63,388 nucleotides of DNA from an uncultured Elusimicrobia bacterium (GCA_903867985.1 CAIPTO010000144.1:1-63388), one strand, 5' to 3'. Numbered from the stretch's first letter, positions 56,021 through 63,388 are shown. Notes: generated by a model not told the origin, from the sequence alone. Numbers and translations: made by a program.

Positions 56021-56941
56021 ATGGATAAACGAATTGATATAAAGATTTCATTCCGCTGCAACAACCTCTGTGGTTTCTGCGCGCAGGGCCATAAACGGGA
56101 CATGTATCCCGACCGGAGCGCGGCAACCGTGACGGCGGAACTTAAGAAAGCTTACAAAAGCGGCGTGCGAGGCGTCGTCTTCACCGGCGGCGAACCCAGC
56201 ATGCACCCGGCCATTATTGACTTCATAAGGACCGCCGCAAAAATCGGTTTTAACAGCATACAACTCCAGACAAACGGGCGCACTCTTGCCTACCCCGGCT
56301 TCTGCAGGGAACTGGTAAAAGCCGGCCTAACCGAGGTGGGGCCCAGTCTGCACGGCGCCAGGGCCGCCACGCATGACGCGCTGACGGGCGCCAAAGGCAG
56401 TTTCACGCAAAGCGTGACAGGCATAGCTAACGCGGTCAAGACCGGCTTGCCCGTACTGACCAACACAGTAGTAACCTCAGCGAATTACAGGGAACTGCCG
56501 GCCATCGCGGCCCTGCTGATAAAACTGGGTGTGAGCCAGTACCAGTTCGCCTTTATCCATATAGTCGGTTCCGCGGCCGAAAACAAAAAGCTGCTGGTGC
56601 CGCGCAAAACCGCCGTAATGCCATATCTCAAAAAGGCGCTGGATCTGGGCAGAAAAAAAGGCGTGCTATGTTATACGGAGGCAATACCTTTCTGCCTCAT
56701 GAAAGGGTATGAAGCCTGCGTGGCGGAGCGCATCATACCGGCCGGCCCGGTAGTGGACGCCGATCGCTTTATAAAAGATTACGGCGCTTACCGGCGCTCG
56801 GAAGGCAAGGCCAAGGGGCCGCGCTGCGCCCAGTGCAAGTATTTAGAGATCTGCGAAGGGCCGTGGCGGGAGTATCCTAAACTATATGGCTGGACGGAAT
56901 TTAAACCCGTAAAAGATTTTTTTAAACTTAAAACAAAGTAG
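56021..56941 (+). CDS. Radical SAM protein with C-terminal Cys/GW motif
   Basis: Counted from the ATG at 56021 (about 306 residues); the reading from 55967 has an implausible tail. The rSAM site is Cys13-x3-Cys17-x2-Cys20 (CNNLCGFC), with VVFTGGEPSMHPAI and SLHGARAATHDALTGAKGSF. Near the end IPFCLMKGYE and RCAQCKYLEICEG...YGWTEFKPV form a probable auxiliary cluster site. It is paralogous to the next gene (57017). It opens the plus-strand rSAM trio and faces the U32 pair. Confidence 0.82.
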   Translation: MDKRIDIKISFRCNNLCGFCAQGHKRDMYPDRSAATVTAELKKAYKSGVRGVVFTGGEPSMHPAIIDFIRTAAKIGFNSIQLQTNGRTLAYPGFCRELVKAGLTEVGPSLHGARAATHDALTGAKGSFTQSVTGIANAVKTGLPVLTNTVVTSANYRELPAIAALLIKLGVSQYQFAFIHIVGSAAENKKLLVPRKTAVMPYLKKALDLGRKKGVLCYTEAIPFCLMKGYEACVAERIIPAGPVVDADRFIKDYGAYRRSEGKAKGPRCAQCKYLEICEGPWREYPKLYGWTEFKPVKDFFKLKTK

Positions 56942-57016
56942 CTGCTGAGCTGCCGAAAACGACAGAGATGGATTTTGCTTTACCGTCGCCTTCGCCTTTA
57001 CCCGCCTCACTACACG

Positions 57017-58189
57017 ATGACCAAACAGTGCTACGAAATTATCCTTAATCACAACTGCGATCTGGCCTGCGGATTCTGCTCGCAGAGCGATTTTGACCCC
57101 GCGGCGACGACTGAACTAAAGGCGGCCGTGCGGCATATCTATACGGCCAAAAAGCTGGGGTATCAGCGGCTCGGTTTTTCGGGTGGCGAGGCCCTGTTGC
57201 GCTCAGACCTGTCGTCACTGATCGCCATAGCCCGCAAAGTGGGATTTAAGACGGTAAGGCTGCAAACCAACGGCATGAAACTCTCCGATCCGAAACTCTG
57301 CCGGAATCTGGCGGCGGCCGGCCTGACCGTATGCAAATTCACCTTTCTTGGCGATAGCGCCCGCGCGCATGACCGCAACACAGGCAAAACCGGATCTTTT
57401 AAAAAAAGCCTGCGCGGCCTCGACAACATGCTCGCGCTGAACCTTTCCATAGGCGTCAATCTGCTGCTGACAAAACAAAATTACCGGCGGCTGAAAAAAT
57501 CCATGAGGTTCTTCATGGACCGCGGGGTATCAAATTTTGTGCTTATCTATCCTATCTATGTTGGCAATATGCGCAAGAACTACCGGACGCTCGGCGTCAG
57601 TATGCCCAAAGCTTCAAAGTTTATAACCGAAGCGCTTGACCTGGCGCAAGCCGCTGGACTGGGACAAGGCGTGAAAGCTCTTAATATGCCCCCCTGCCTG
57701 CTTCCGGGCCATGAAACCCGTGCCGTTGAACTTTACAAATTCAACACCATGGTAGCCTCGCCGCTGGGCCGCACCTGGGATCTGGACTCCAATATCACCG
57801 ACGCCAAAGAGCGCGGGGCGGTCTGCGCCGCCTGCGTCTTCAAAAGGCGCTGCCCGGGAGTAGATCATAATTATCTGGATCTTTTCGGTTGGAAGGGATT
57901 TAGGCCGGTAACACGCCCGGCGAAGAAAAAGGCGCTGCGTCCCGAACCGGGATATCTGGACAGCCTGGAAAAATGCTTCGTGGAAGTTCTTAAAAAAGAA
58001 AATGACATCTCCACGACCCGCGTACTCTCTCTCGCGCGAAACCTGCCGCTTTGCCACGACTGCCGGGACGGCTCAAGCGTCCTGACCACAGGCGAAGCTC
58101 TGGTCAAGAAAGGCCGCGTTAAACGAACCTTTAAAACCGGAAAATATTTCTGGTCGCTGGCTCCGGCGCAAGATCGGCGGTGGACATGA
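57017..58189 (+). CDS. Radical SAM protein with extra C-terminal domain
   Basis: The start is placed at the ATG at 57017 (about 390 residues), since the reading from 56975 begins at a TTG. The rSAM site is Cys14-x3-Cys18-x2-Cys21 (CDLACGFC), with LGFSGGEALLRSDL. PPCLLPGHE and VCAACVFKRRCPG...FGWKGFRPV match the paralogue at 56021. About 100 further residues follow, with CHDCRDGSS and a basic tail. Its stop overlaps the next start as ATGA. Coupling suggests that the trio acts as a set. Confidence 0.82.
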   Translation: MTKQCYEIILNHNCDLACGFCSQSDFDPAATTELKAAVRHIYTAKKLGYQRLGFSGGEALLRSDLSSLIAIARKVGFKTVRLQTNGMKLSDPKLCRNLAAAGLTVCKFTFLGDSARAHDRNTGKTGSFKKSLRGLDNMLALNLSIGVNLLLTKQNYRRLKKSMRFFMDRGVSNFVLIYPIYVGNMRKNYRTLGVSMPKASKFITEALDLAQAAGLGQGVKALNMPPCLLPGHETRAVELYKFNTMVASPLGRTWDLDSNITDAKERGAVCAACVFKRRCPGVDHNYLDLFGWKGFRPVTRPAKKKALRPEPGYLDSLEKCFVEVLKKENDISTTRVLSLARNLPLCHDCRDGSSVLTTGEALVKKGRVKRTFKTGKYFWSLAPAQDRRWT

Positions 58190-59511
58190 TCAATCAAAAG
58201 CATATAACGGACAATCTGAAAGCGGCCGGCATCGGCTTTCTTGTAACCGCCGGTGACAACGCGATAGAGTTGTCCCTGCTTGAAACGGCGGACCCGCTCA
58301 GGATCCTTAAAGCGAGGGAAATTCTCTACAGGGCCCTTAACGGATTGGAACCTTTTTTCACGGTTTATATTAAAGATCTGCCTTTTTGTTTTATGCCTGA
58401 CGCCTGGGACCATATCCTTTACCGCAAAAAATCCGGCCCGGCCTGCGCGCGTATTGCGGCCTGCGCGGCCTGCCGCCTGAAAGACTTCTGCCCCGGCCTG
58501 GAAAAGAAAAGCGTTTTCAGCAGGAGCTTGCGCGCTGAACTTTCCCCCGTACTGGCCGCCCCGAACGAAGTGGTCATAGAGCTGACTAAAAAATGTAACC
58601 TTAACTGCCGCGTATGCTTCTCTGACCGCAGGAGCGAAGAGAGGCCGCTTAAAGATCTCAGCGCGATATTGCGCCAGGCAAAAAAAATGGGCGTTAAGAA
58701 CATCCGATTCACAGGCGGCGAACCTTTTTTAAGCGAAAATCTGGTGCCGCTGCTTAAAGAGGCAAAGGCTCTGGGATTTTACACTCTGGTAAATACGAAC
58801 GCGGTGGCAGCCGAGAAAAAACTCCTTAAAAAAGCCGCGCGGCACATCGACAATGTCCTTGTCTCCCTGCAGGGCCGCGATAACAAAACTGAAGGCGAGG
58901 CCACCGGAACCACGGGACTTTTTACCGCTAAGCTCGCCAATATCGGTTTATTTAAGACCGGCGGCGTAAAGATCCTCCGCCTAGGAACAGTGATCTCAAA
59001 GGATGTCCTGAATAATTTCCCTGCTTATTACAGGCTGGCAGTCAGACTTAAAGCGGATATGTGGGAACTTTACCGGCCCATGCAAGGGGATAGATCCCGG
59101 AACGGTAAGAAAGAATTCCGCTTGAAGAAGGAAGATATTAAGCAGTTGTCAAAAAGCGTCGCCTCTCTTAAAACCGGTTCTCCACGGGTTATCATAGCGA
59201 ACCCTGTCCCCTTATGCCTGGTCCCGGCCGCTGAACGGAAAAACTTTCTGGGGGCCGCTTTTGACGACGGGCACACCCGGGTGGTTTACGACACGCGCGG
59301 TTTTTTTAAGCCGAGTTATTATATAGAAAAGAATCTGGGTTTCTCCCTGAAGAAAGCCTGGGATTCCCGATTCCTTAAAGATTTGAACCGGCTCGATTAT
59401 CTGCCCGGGCGCTGCAAGGTCTGCCGCGATCTGCTTAAATGCCTGGGCGGCAGCCGCGCGCTGGGAAAAGACGGCGGGAGCGGCTATCTGGCGGGGGACC
59501 CGTGGCTGTAA
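58186..59511 (+). CDS. Radical SAM/SPASM protein with N-terminal auxiliary domain
   Basis: From the ATG at 58186 (ATGA overlap; a GTG at 58180 is the alternative) the protein has about 441 residues. Residues of about 1-110 contain DLPFCFMPDAW and CARIAACAACRLKDFCPG. These resemble the C-terminal auxiliary part of the 56021 and 57017 proteins. A complete rSAM domain follows (Cys-x3-Cys-x2-Cys in CNLNCRVC near 137, IRFTGGEPFLSENLV). A SPASM-type C-terminus (CKVCRDLLKCLGGSRAL...GDPWL) closes it. It may be a fused maturase with several clusters. The deacetylase start lies inside its 3' end. Confidence 0.82.
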   Translation: MINQKHITDNLKAAGIGFLVTAGDNAIELSLLETADPLRILKAREILYRALNGLEPFFTVYIKDLPFCFMPDAWDHILYRKKSGPACARIAACAACRLKDFCPGLEKKSVFSRSLRAELSPVLAAPNEVVIELTKKCNLNCRVCFSDRRSEERPLKDLSAILRQAKKMGVKNIRFTGGEPFLSENLVPLLKEAKALGFYTLVNTNAVAAEKKLLKKAARHIDNVLVSLQGRDNKTEGEATGTTGLFTAKLANIGLFKTGGVKILRLGTVISKDVLNNFPAYYRLAVRLKADMWELYRPMQGDRSRNGKKEFRLKKEDIKQLSKSVASLKTGSPRVIIANPVPLCLVPAAERKNFLGAAFDDGHTRVVYDTRGFFKPSYYIEKNLGFSLKKAWDSRFLKDLNRLDYLPGRCKVCRDLLKCLGGSRALGKDGGSGYLAGDPWL

Positions 59512-60230
59512 AAAAAACCGTTTTTCTGCGTGACGACGACGTTACCGCCGCGGACCCGAAATTTCTCAGGGTTTTCAAATTCCTGCTCAGCGAGAAGGTC
59601 CCGACGGTATACGCGGTAATTCCGTCAAAAATAAAGCCCGGTCTTATCCGCCTGCTGAAAGAACATCCTGAGGCCGGGCACATGTTTGAAACGGTTCAGC
59701 ACGGACTCTCGCATTGCGACCACTCCGGCAACCCTTTTATCCGTCAGGAATTCGGCCCGGTCAGGCCCTTCCTCCTCCAACTCGCGGATATACGTACAGG
59801 CCGCGACCTTATGAAAAAAAACTTCGGATCCCTCTTCATCCCCGCCTTCGTTCCGCCTTTCCACATGTACAATTCCGACACTGTAAAAGCCGTAGGTAAA
59901 GCGGGCCTTAAAGCTTTCTCGGCCAGCAAAACCACCGGGGCCTTTTATGAACTCGGCCTAGTCTTTCTGCCCGCGCTGGTCAACGTGAATGATTATGACC
60001 TGGACCTTAAGGCAGTACCGCTGAAACTGGAAAAGTTGAAGGAGAAAACCCTTTCCGCGCTACGAACTCCCGGGCCGGTGGCCGGGGTGTACTTCCATCA
60101 CTCCGACCTGAACGGATCAAATTTGGACGTGTTTAAAGAATATATTATATTCCTGAAAAAACTGGCCGGCCTCGGCTGGATAGAGCTGGCGCTCTTCTCA
60201 ACAATCATTAAAAATATAGCAGAGGATTAG
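59502..60230 (+). CDS. NodB-like polysaccharide deacetylase homologue
   Basis: A GTG at 59502, overlapping the previous stop by 10 nt and preceded by a G-rich GGGGGA, is preferred over the out-of-context ATG at 59439. The protein of about 242 residues has KKTVFLRDDDVTAAD (metal-binding Asp cluster), ETVQHGLSHCDH with histidines and IPAFVPPFHMYNSDTV. HHSDLNGSNLD near the end completes the NodB-like set. It may deacetylate an amino sugar on a glycan or glycopeptide. It is the last gene of the rSAM operon and ends 35 bp from the convergent GT28-like gene. Confidence 0.78.
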   Translation: MAVKKTVFLRDDDVTAADPKFLRVFKFLLSEKVPTVYAVIPSKIKPGLIRLLKEHPEAGHMFETVQHGLSHCDHSGNPFIRQEFGPVRPFLLQLADIRTGRDLMKKNFGSLFIPAFVPPFHMYNSDTVKAVGKAGLKAFSASKTTGAFYELGLVFLPALVNVNDYDLDLKAVPLKLEKLKEKTLSALRTPGPVAGVYFHHSDLNGSNLDVFKEYIIFLKKLAGLGWIELALFSTIIKNIAED

Positions 60231-60260
60231 CCTAAAAGTTGCAGTTGCAGCTTGCAGGTT
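60227..60260. repeat. Dispersed hairpin repeat, copy 2
   Basis: This shares the GTTGCAGTTGCAG core with the minus-strand sequence at 30241-30274, about 28 of 34 identical. It begins with the deacetylase stop codon and occupies the gap between convergent genes. The arms (CCTAAAAG/CTTGCAGG) pair less perfectly than in copy 1. Confidence 0.5.
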
Positions 60261-60264
60261 AACA

Positions 60265-61425
60265 TCAGCTTCCCCTCACGGAGGAGCCTAAGACTGCTGA
60301 GGCAAAAACTTCGGCGCCGTTAAATGCGCCCGGATCCGGTTCAAAAGCCGGGGCGGAGCGCAGTAAAGACAGGTCCAACGCCTGGGCCAGCACTTCAGGG
60401 GTCAACGAATCATAATCCAGCACTGCCGCTCCGGCCAGTTTCTTCAGCATGGCCGCTCTGGCAAGCTGATCGGAATGTTCAGCCCCGGGAAATCCTTTAA
60501 AGGGAATAAGGACCGTCCTTTTATTCAGATATAAGGCCTCGTATGCCGTCCCGCCGGCCGTACCGGCCGCGACCGCCGAACCGGCCAGAAGTCCGAACAA
60601 ATTATCCGTTTTCATTAAGAGCGTAATATCTTTTATACCGCGCTTTTTTATAAGCGATCGCCAATAACGCATCTCAGCGGCTGAACTGGCCGGCCCGGCC
60701 ACAACGGTCATGGGCAATCCGCTTTTAAGGAGTTCTTTAGCCAGAATGGCGCAGGTGATGATATCCGGCGAAGTGGATCCTCCGCCCCTGTGGACGAGTA
60801 TAAAGCGGCCGGCCTTTCCCCCTGACGGGATCAGGGGACGCGGCGGCATGACATAACCGGTAAAACAGAGCTTGGGCTTAAGCGCCTTGAATACTGCAAG
60901 AAAGCGCCTGCTGGTGATCCTTTTTTCAAAAGGTACGGCAGCTGCCATATATTTAAGGTCAAAGCCCGCGGGGGAATGTATGAAGATGCGGTCGTAAAAC
61001 TCAACGAAATCAAAAAGATCTTTGATGTGTTTTTCACTATGGGAAAAATATGGCATCGGAACGGAGGCGTAAATCTTTACCCCGGAACTTTTAGCGCGCT
61101 TCAAAACCGGCAATATTTCACCGGCACAAGCAGTCCTGCCGAAAGGGAAATAAGCCGTTAATAAAAAATCCGGTTTGGAGACGCGCAAAGCGGAGAGCAG
61201 CGCTTTTTGTCTTTTGAATTTATTCCCGGCAAGGGCGGAGGCCAGGGGAATTAACGGGCCGCACGTCCAGCGGCGGCCAGGCGGATACATCGCGTCGGCG
61301 TCTCTGAGAAGTGTAACTTCAGGGCGGTTTTTGGAGAAGATCTTCAGACTTTCTGCTAAGCGGAAAAGGTGTACTCCGTGACCGATATCCCCGCCGGGGC
61401 AGAAATGATAAAACAGTCCTTTCAT
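60265..61425 (-). CDS. GT28/MurG-like glycosyltransferase
   Basis: Counted from the ATG at 61423-61425 (about 386 residues; an ATG at 61437 is possible). The protein has a glycine-rich N-terminal HFCPGGDIGHGVHLFRLAESL. A C-terminal donor domain with VAAGTAGGTAYEALYLNKRTVLIPFKGFPGAEHSDQLARAAMLKKLAGAAVL matches the GT28 pattern of MurG and related UDP-sugar transferases. The VHRGGGSTSPDIITCAI segment contributes to the nucleotide site. It ends the operon of the Cys-rich protein and His-Xaa-Ser precursor, 20 nt or so after the precursor stop, so glycosylation of that peptide is a reasonable hypothesis. Confidence 0.75.
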   Translation of the reverse strand: MKGLFYHFCPGGDIGHGVHLFRLAESLKIFSKNRPEVTLLRDADAMYPPGRRWTCGPLIPLASALAGNKFKRQKALLSALRVSKPDFLLTAYFPFGRTACAGEILPVLKRAKSSGVKIYASVPMPYFSHSEKHIKDLFDFVEFYDRIFIHSPAGFDLKYMAAAVPFEKRITSRRFLAVFKALKPKLCFTGYVMPPRPLIPSGGKAGRFILVHRGGGSTSPDIITCAILAKELLKSGLPMTVVAGPASSAAEMRYWRSLIKKRGIKDITLLMKTDNLFGLLAGSAVAAGTAGGTAYEALYLNKRTVLIPFKGFPGAEHSDQLARAAMLKKLAGAAVLDYDSLTPEVLAQALDLSLLRSAPAFEPDPGAFNGAEVFASAVLGSSVRGS

Positions 61426-61456
61426 AAGCGCTCGCACCAGCGGCTCCTAACCACAA

Positions 61457-61885
61457 TTAATACGAGCCGTGCGAGCCATGCGAGCCGTGCGAGCCATGCG
61501 AGCCGTGCGAACCGTGCGAACCGTGCGAACCGTGCGAGCCGTGCGAACCGTGCGAACCGTGCGAGCCGTGCGAAGAATGCGAGCCGTGCGATGCGTGCGA
61601 ACCGTGCGAAGAATGCGAGCCGTGCGATGCATGCGAGCCGTGCGACGCGTGCGAACCGTGTGAGCCGTGCGAGCCGTGCGAACCGTGGCTCTGGTGACTG
61701 ATATGTGAGGTAGCGGTGAAGTAATTGTTGTGTATGGCCTGGGCGCTGGCCTGATCAACCATGGCTGTCCCCAGAATACCCAAAGCCAGTCCGGTTTTCA
61801 CTATATCAGAGTCCAGCATCTTTCCCTCTTCACTAGAGAAAAACAGTTTAATATTCTTTGTTATTTTGGATGTTTTTTTTCCCAT
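61457..61885 (-). CDS. His-Xaa-Ser repeat precursor peptide (HxsA-like)
   Basis: This 142-residue protein has a leader of 60 residues and 27 uninterrupted His-Xaa-Ser triplets (residues 61-141) before a terminal Tyr. Xaa is Gly in most units, with Ala, Ser, Ile and Gln in the rest; the first two are HIS and HQS. The leader is charged at the front ([11 protein letters not shown]), with a hydrophobic GLALGILG stretch ending in an ASAQA-type cleavage site. This resembles the repeat character of HxsA proteins, which occur beside rSAM maturases HxsB/HxsC and HxsD. It has a GGGAG Shine-Dalgarno and lies 12 bp after the Cys-rich protein gene. The repeat DNA is 9-bp tandem. Function and modification are unknown. 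Confidence 0.85.
   Translation of the reverse strand: MGKKTSKITKNIKLFFSSEEGKMLDSDIVKTGLALGILGTAMVDQASAQAIHNNYFTATSHISHQSHGSHGSHGSHGSHASHGSHASHGSHSSHGSHASHGSHSSHGSHGSHGSHGSHGSHGSHGSHGSHGSHGSHGSHGSY
61463..61705. repeat. 9-bp coding minisatellite (27 units)
   Basis: The C-terminal half of the precursor is encoded by 9-bp units near GGCTCGCAC on the minus strand, repeated with single-base variants (gcacgg, gcatgc, gcgtgc). Because 9 is divisible by 3, unit gain or loss preserves frame. The opposite strand reads as an arginine/alanine/asparagine repeat in other frames, which is not a gene. Confidence 0.9.
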
Positions 61886-61897
61886 ATATCACTCCCG

Positions 61898-63151
61898 TCA
61901 GTTCTTGCTCAAAATTTTCTTCACTTTACTGTTAAGCTCCAGCTGAATCTTATCGTTCTCTTTCTTCTGGAGATCCGCCTCGCTCCTGAGCCGGTCCGCC
62001 TCTTTCTTTTCCGCGGTCTTCATACGGTCCGCCTCGTCCCTGAGCCGGTCCGCCTCTTTTTTCTTGAGGTACGCCTGGTTCCTCAGGCGGTCCGCTTCTT
62101 GCCGCTTGAGTTCTTTCGCAAGCTTCTGGCGGAGAGCCTCTTTTTCCGCCTCTTCCTTGCTGAGCTGCTTCGGAGAGACCTTAGCCTTGATCGCTTCCTT
62201 AGACATTCCTATAAAACCGCCGGTCACCTTTTTAACTCTCTCCACGTATGAACAATAGTTCCTGGACATTTCATGAACGATATTCTCACAGGACGCCGGG
62301 TTCCCGGTGATCCTGGCCTCGCAGTAACCGTCGGATGAGCTCGGGCATCCGGCAACATTACCGTTTTTGATGGCGCTGTATATCTGGAAAGTGACAAGGC
62401 ATTTAGCGTCCCCGCCGCAGGAGGACGCGGACGAGGGCAGGGACTTATTAATCTGACCCTTCACTTCCGGCGGCATACGCTTAATCAGGTAGTCGGATGC
62501 GCCGCTCATTCCGCCTTCGGCGCCGGCCTTGCATAGATCCGGCACTGAGATTCTGGCCACATCTTTCGGCTGCCAGGAGGAAAGAGTTTTCCGACAATAA
62601 GCGGAGTTCTTCACATTCCCCGCGATATAGGCCAGAAGCAACGTGTTGGTAGCTAGTTCCTGGCATTTATACTTTGGCGTTGAAGCGGCGTCCCATTTAT
62701 CCTTGCCCTGCGTAACCTCGGCCGGCAGCGTATCGCATAGGGCAATATTTTCCCGCGCCACGGCAACGCAGCCCACATAACTCGCCATCATATCGTACAT
62801 TTTCTGGGTTTCGCCAAAATCAAAAGATCCTTCTTCAACACGACTGCCCCAATATGTTCCATGCGTCAGGCGCATCTCCTCCAGGGAGCCGCCCAGACAG
62901 GCTCCCTGGTAATTGGTCGGCACTTTCGGCAGGATGAGGCCGCCGCCGTCTCCTACGGCATCACCGAGTCCGATAGCGCCGCCGGGTTCGACATAGTCGG
63001 TAGAAGAAAGAGGCAAGGCCGCGCCTGTCTGCTCACTCTGCGCGGACTTGGATGAAATGCTAATACTTTGCGCGCGCCTGCCCGCAAAATACTGCAAAAT
63101 CAGAAGCAGGCCGCCCAAGACAACCAATACAAATATGCCCCATTTTTTCAT
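61898..63151 (-). CDS. Membrane-anchored Cys-rich protein with coiled-coil tail
   Basis: This 417-residue protein starts with KKWGIFVLVVLGGLLLILQYF, a signal anchor (about 4-21), so the rest is probably periplasmic. The ectodomain (about 80-310) has about 12 cysteines, including VGCVAV, ALCDT, SSCGG, AKCLV and NYCSY, suggesting disulfides. From about 325 the sequence is a charged coiled coil built on repeated EADRLR units (QEADRLRNQAYLKK, KEADRLRDEADRM). I do not recognise a family. It is the first gene of the operon with the His-Xaa-Ser precursor and GT28-like gene, and it is preceded by a good promoter. Confidence 0.75.
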   Translation of the reverse strand: MKKWGIFVLVVLGGLLLILQYFAGRRAQSISISSKSAQSEQTGAALPLSSTDYVEPGGAIGLGDAVGDGGGLILPKVPTNYQGACLGGSLEEMRLTHGTYWGSRVEEGSFDFGETQKMYDMMASYVGCVAVARENIALCDTLPAEVTQGKDKWDAASTPKYKCQELATNTLLLAYIAGNVKNSAYCRKTLSSWQPKDVARISVPDLCKAGAEGGMSGASDYLIKRMPPEVKGQINKSLPSSASSCGGDAKCLVTFQIYSAIKNGNVAGCPSSSDGYCEARITGNPASCENIVHEMSRNYCSYVERVKKVTGGFIGMSKEAIKAKVSPKQLSKEEAEKEALRQKLAKELKRQEADRLRNQAYLKKKEADRLRDEADRMKTAEKKEADRLRSEADLQKKENDKIQLELNSKVKKILSKN

Positions 63152-63217
63152 GATATTATCACCATTTTAACACAAACAACCCCTTCGCCCTATAACAAGG
63201 CGACGATACATATATCA

Positions 63218-63246
63218 TTTATAGCACATCCCACTACTGTTTTCAA
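63218..63246 (-). promoter_or_regulatory. Promoter of the His-Xaa-Ser operon
   Basis: On the minus strand TTGAAA (63241-63246) is followed after exactly 17 nt by TATAAA (63218-63223). The leader of about 60 nt contains a perfect TCGCC/GGCGA hairpin (63185-63203) and a GGTGA-type sequence before the ATG at 63151. No operator can be identified with confidence. Confidence 0.55.
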
Positions 63247-63275
63247 GACCTCGGGAAGCCTTTGTAGCGATTTTT

Positions 63276-63388
63276 TTAAAATGTCATGGTGGCGGCAAGT
63301 AGAAATGTCATGGTTTGAGGTAAACTAACCCTTCAGGCAACTAGCCAGGAGGGATTAAATGGAGCAACTAACCATGAGCAACCAGGAT
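63276..63388 (+). mobile_element. Left end of an insertion sequence entering the window edge
   Basis: Direct repeats AAATGTCATGGT occur at 63279-63290 and 63304-63315 (approximate edges), followed by a spacer and a strong AGGAGGG Shine-Dalgarno (63347-63353) before an ATG at 63359. The same motif in opposite orientation lies at 10-24. The layout, with terminal repeat, short leader and start codon, is typical of an IS with its transposase reading out of the window. Confidence 0.6.
63359..63388 (+). CDS. Putative transposase, N-terminal fragment
   Basis: Only 10 codons (MEQLTMSNQD) are present before the window ends. The strong AGGAGGG ribosome-binding site and position just inside repeated IS-like ends make a transposase the likely product. 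ISNCY- or IS481-like elements begin in a comparable way, but family cannot be assigned from this fragment. Confidence 0.45.
   Translation, partial: MEQLTMSNQD

Noticed and set aside
61463-61705. Possible CRISPR array
   Set aside because: The 9-bp units are contiguous without spacers of 25-40 bp and encode an in-frame His-Xaa-Ser tract.
61369-61758. Arg/Ala/Asn-repeat ORFs overlapping the precursor on other frames
   Set aside because: They are mirror translations of the 9-bp repeat; only the minus frame with a leader peptide, Shine-Dalgarno and operon position is credible.

Overview
The window is about 63 kb of a Gram-negative-type bacterial genome with roughly 55% GC, and probably a contig broken at insertion sequences. 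Both ends carry the same short inverted motif, and the right end opens a new ORF with a strong Shine-Dalgarno. MlaE/MlaF-like outer-membrane lipid transport genes, AmgK/MurU-like muropeptide recycling genes, many cobalamin-binding radical SAM (rSAM) genes and a His-Xaa-Ser repeat peptide together suggest an Elusimicrobiota-like or related candidate-phylum bacterium. That placement is inference; no rRNA gene is present.

Region 1 (0-7 kb, minus strand) is a housekeeping operon: rpsF-ssb-rpsR-rplI-dnaB-alr-mlaE-mlaF. Its promoter places the rpsF ATG at about the transcription start, so the message may be leaderless. Region 2 (6-12 kb) holds a methyltransferase, a MITE-like element containing a 19-bp folded stem, a TMTC-like membrane/TPR protein, a MurU-like nucleotidyltransferase paired with an AmgK-RapZ fusion, and an ScpB-like methylmalonyl-CoA decarboxylase. 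Region 3 (12-21 kb, minus) is a lactose/galactose operon, galT-galK-SSS symporter-small membrane protein-secreted GH2 beta-galactosidase. It has a recognisable promoter and operator and is preceded by galE.

Region 4 (21-34 kb) contains guaA and a GuaB3-type IMP dehydrogenase, a glycosyltransferase, a possible outer-membrane barrel protein, a GAF histidine kinase with a clean terminator, a PEP-synthase-like dikinase without the PEP/pyruvate barrel, threonine synthase, a carbamate-kinase-like protein, a lipoprotein of the poly-gamma-glutamate hydrolase family and one rSAM protein. Region 5 (34-54 kb) starts with an AT-richer TPR gene. It then becomes a dense biosynthetic region with five B12-binding rSAM proteins, three rSAM/SPASM-like proteins, an FAD oxidoreductase, a FemAB-like acyltransferase, an SDR epimerase, a DUF3473-type polysaccharide deacetylase, a DegT-like aminotransferase and a polytopic membrane protein. 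Tight overlaps point to shared pathways with an unknown product.

Region 6 (54-63 kb) is the most unusual part. Two paired U32-family proteins, three tandem rSAM proteins and a NodB-like deacetylase converge on a three-gene operon. That operon encodes a membrane-anchored Cys-rich coiled-coil protein, a 142-residue precursor whose C-terminal 81 residues are 27 uninterrupted His-Xaa-Ser triplets, and a GT28/MurG-like glycosyltransferase. I read this as a possible post-translationally modified His-Xaa-Ser repeat peptide system, related in concept to the HxsA/B/C/D systems but with a different gene set.
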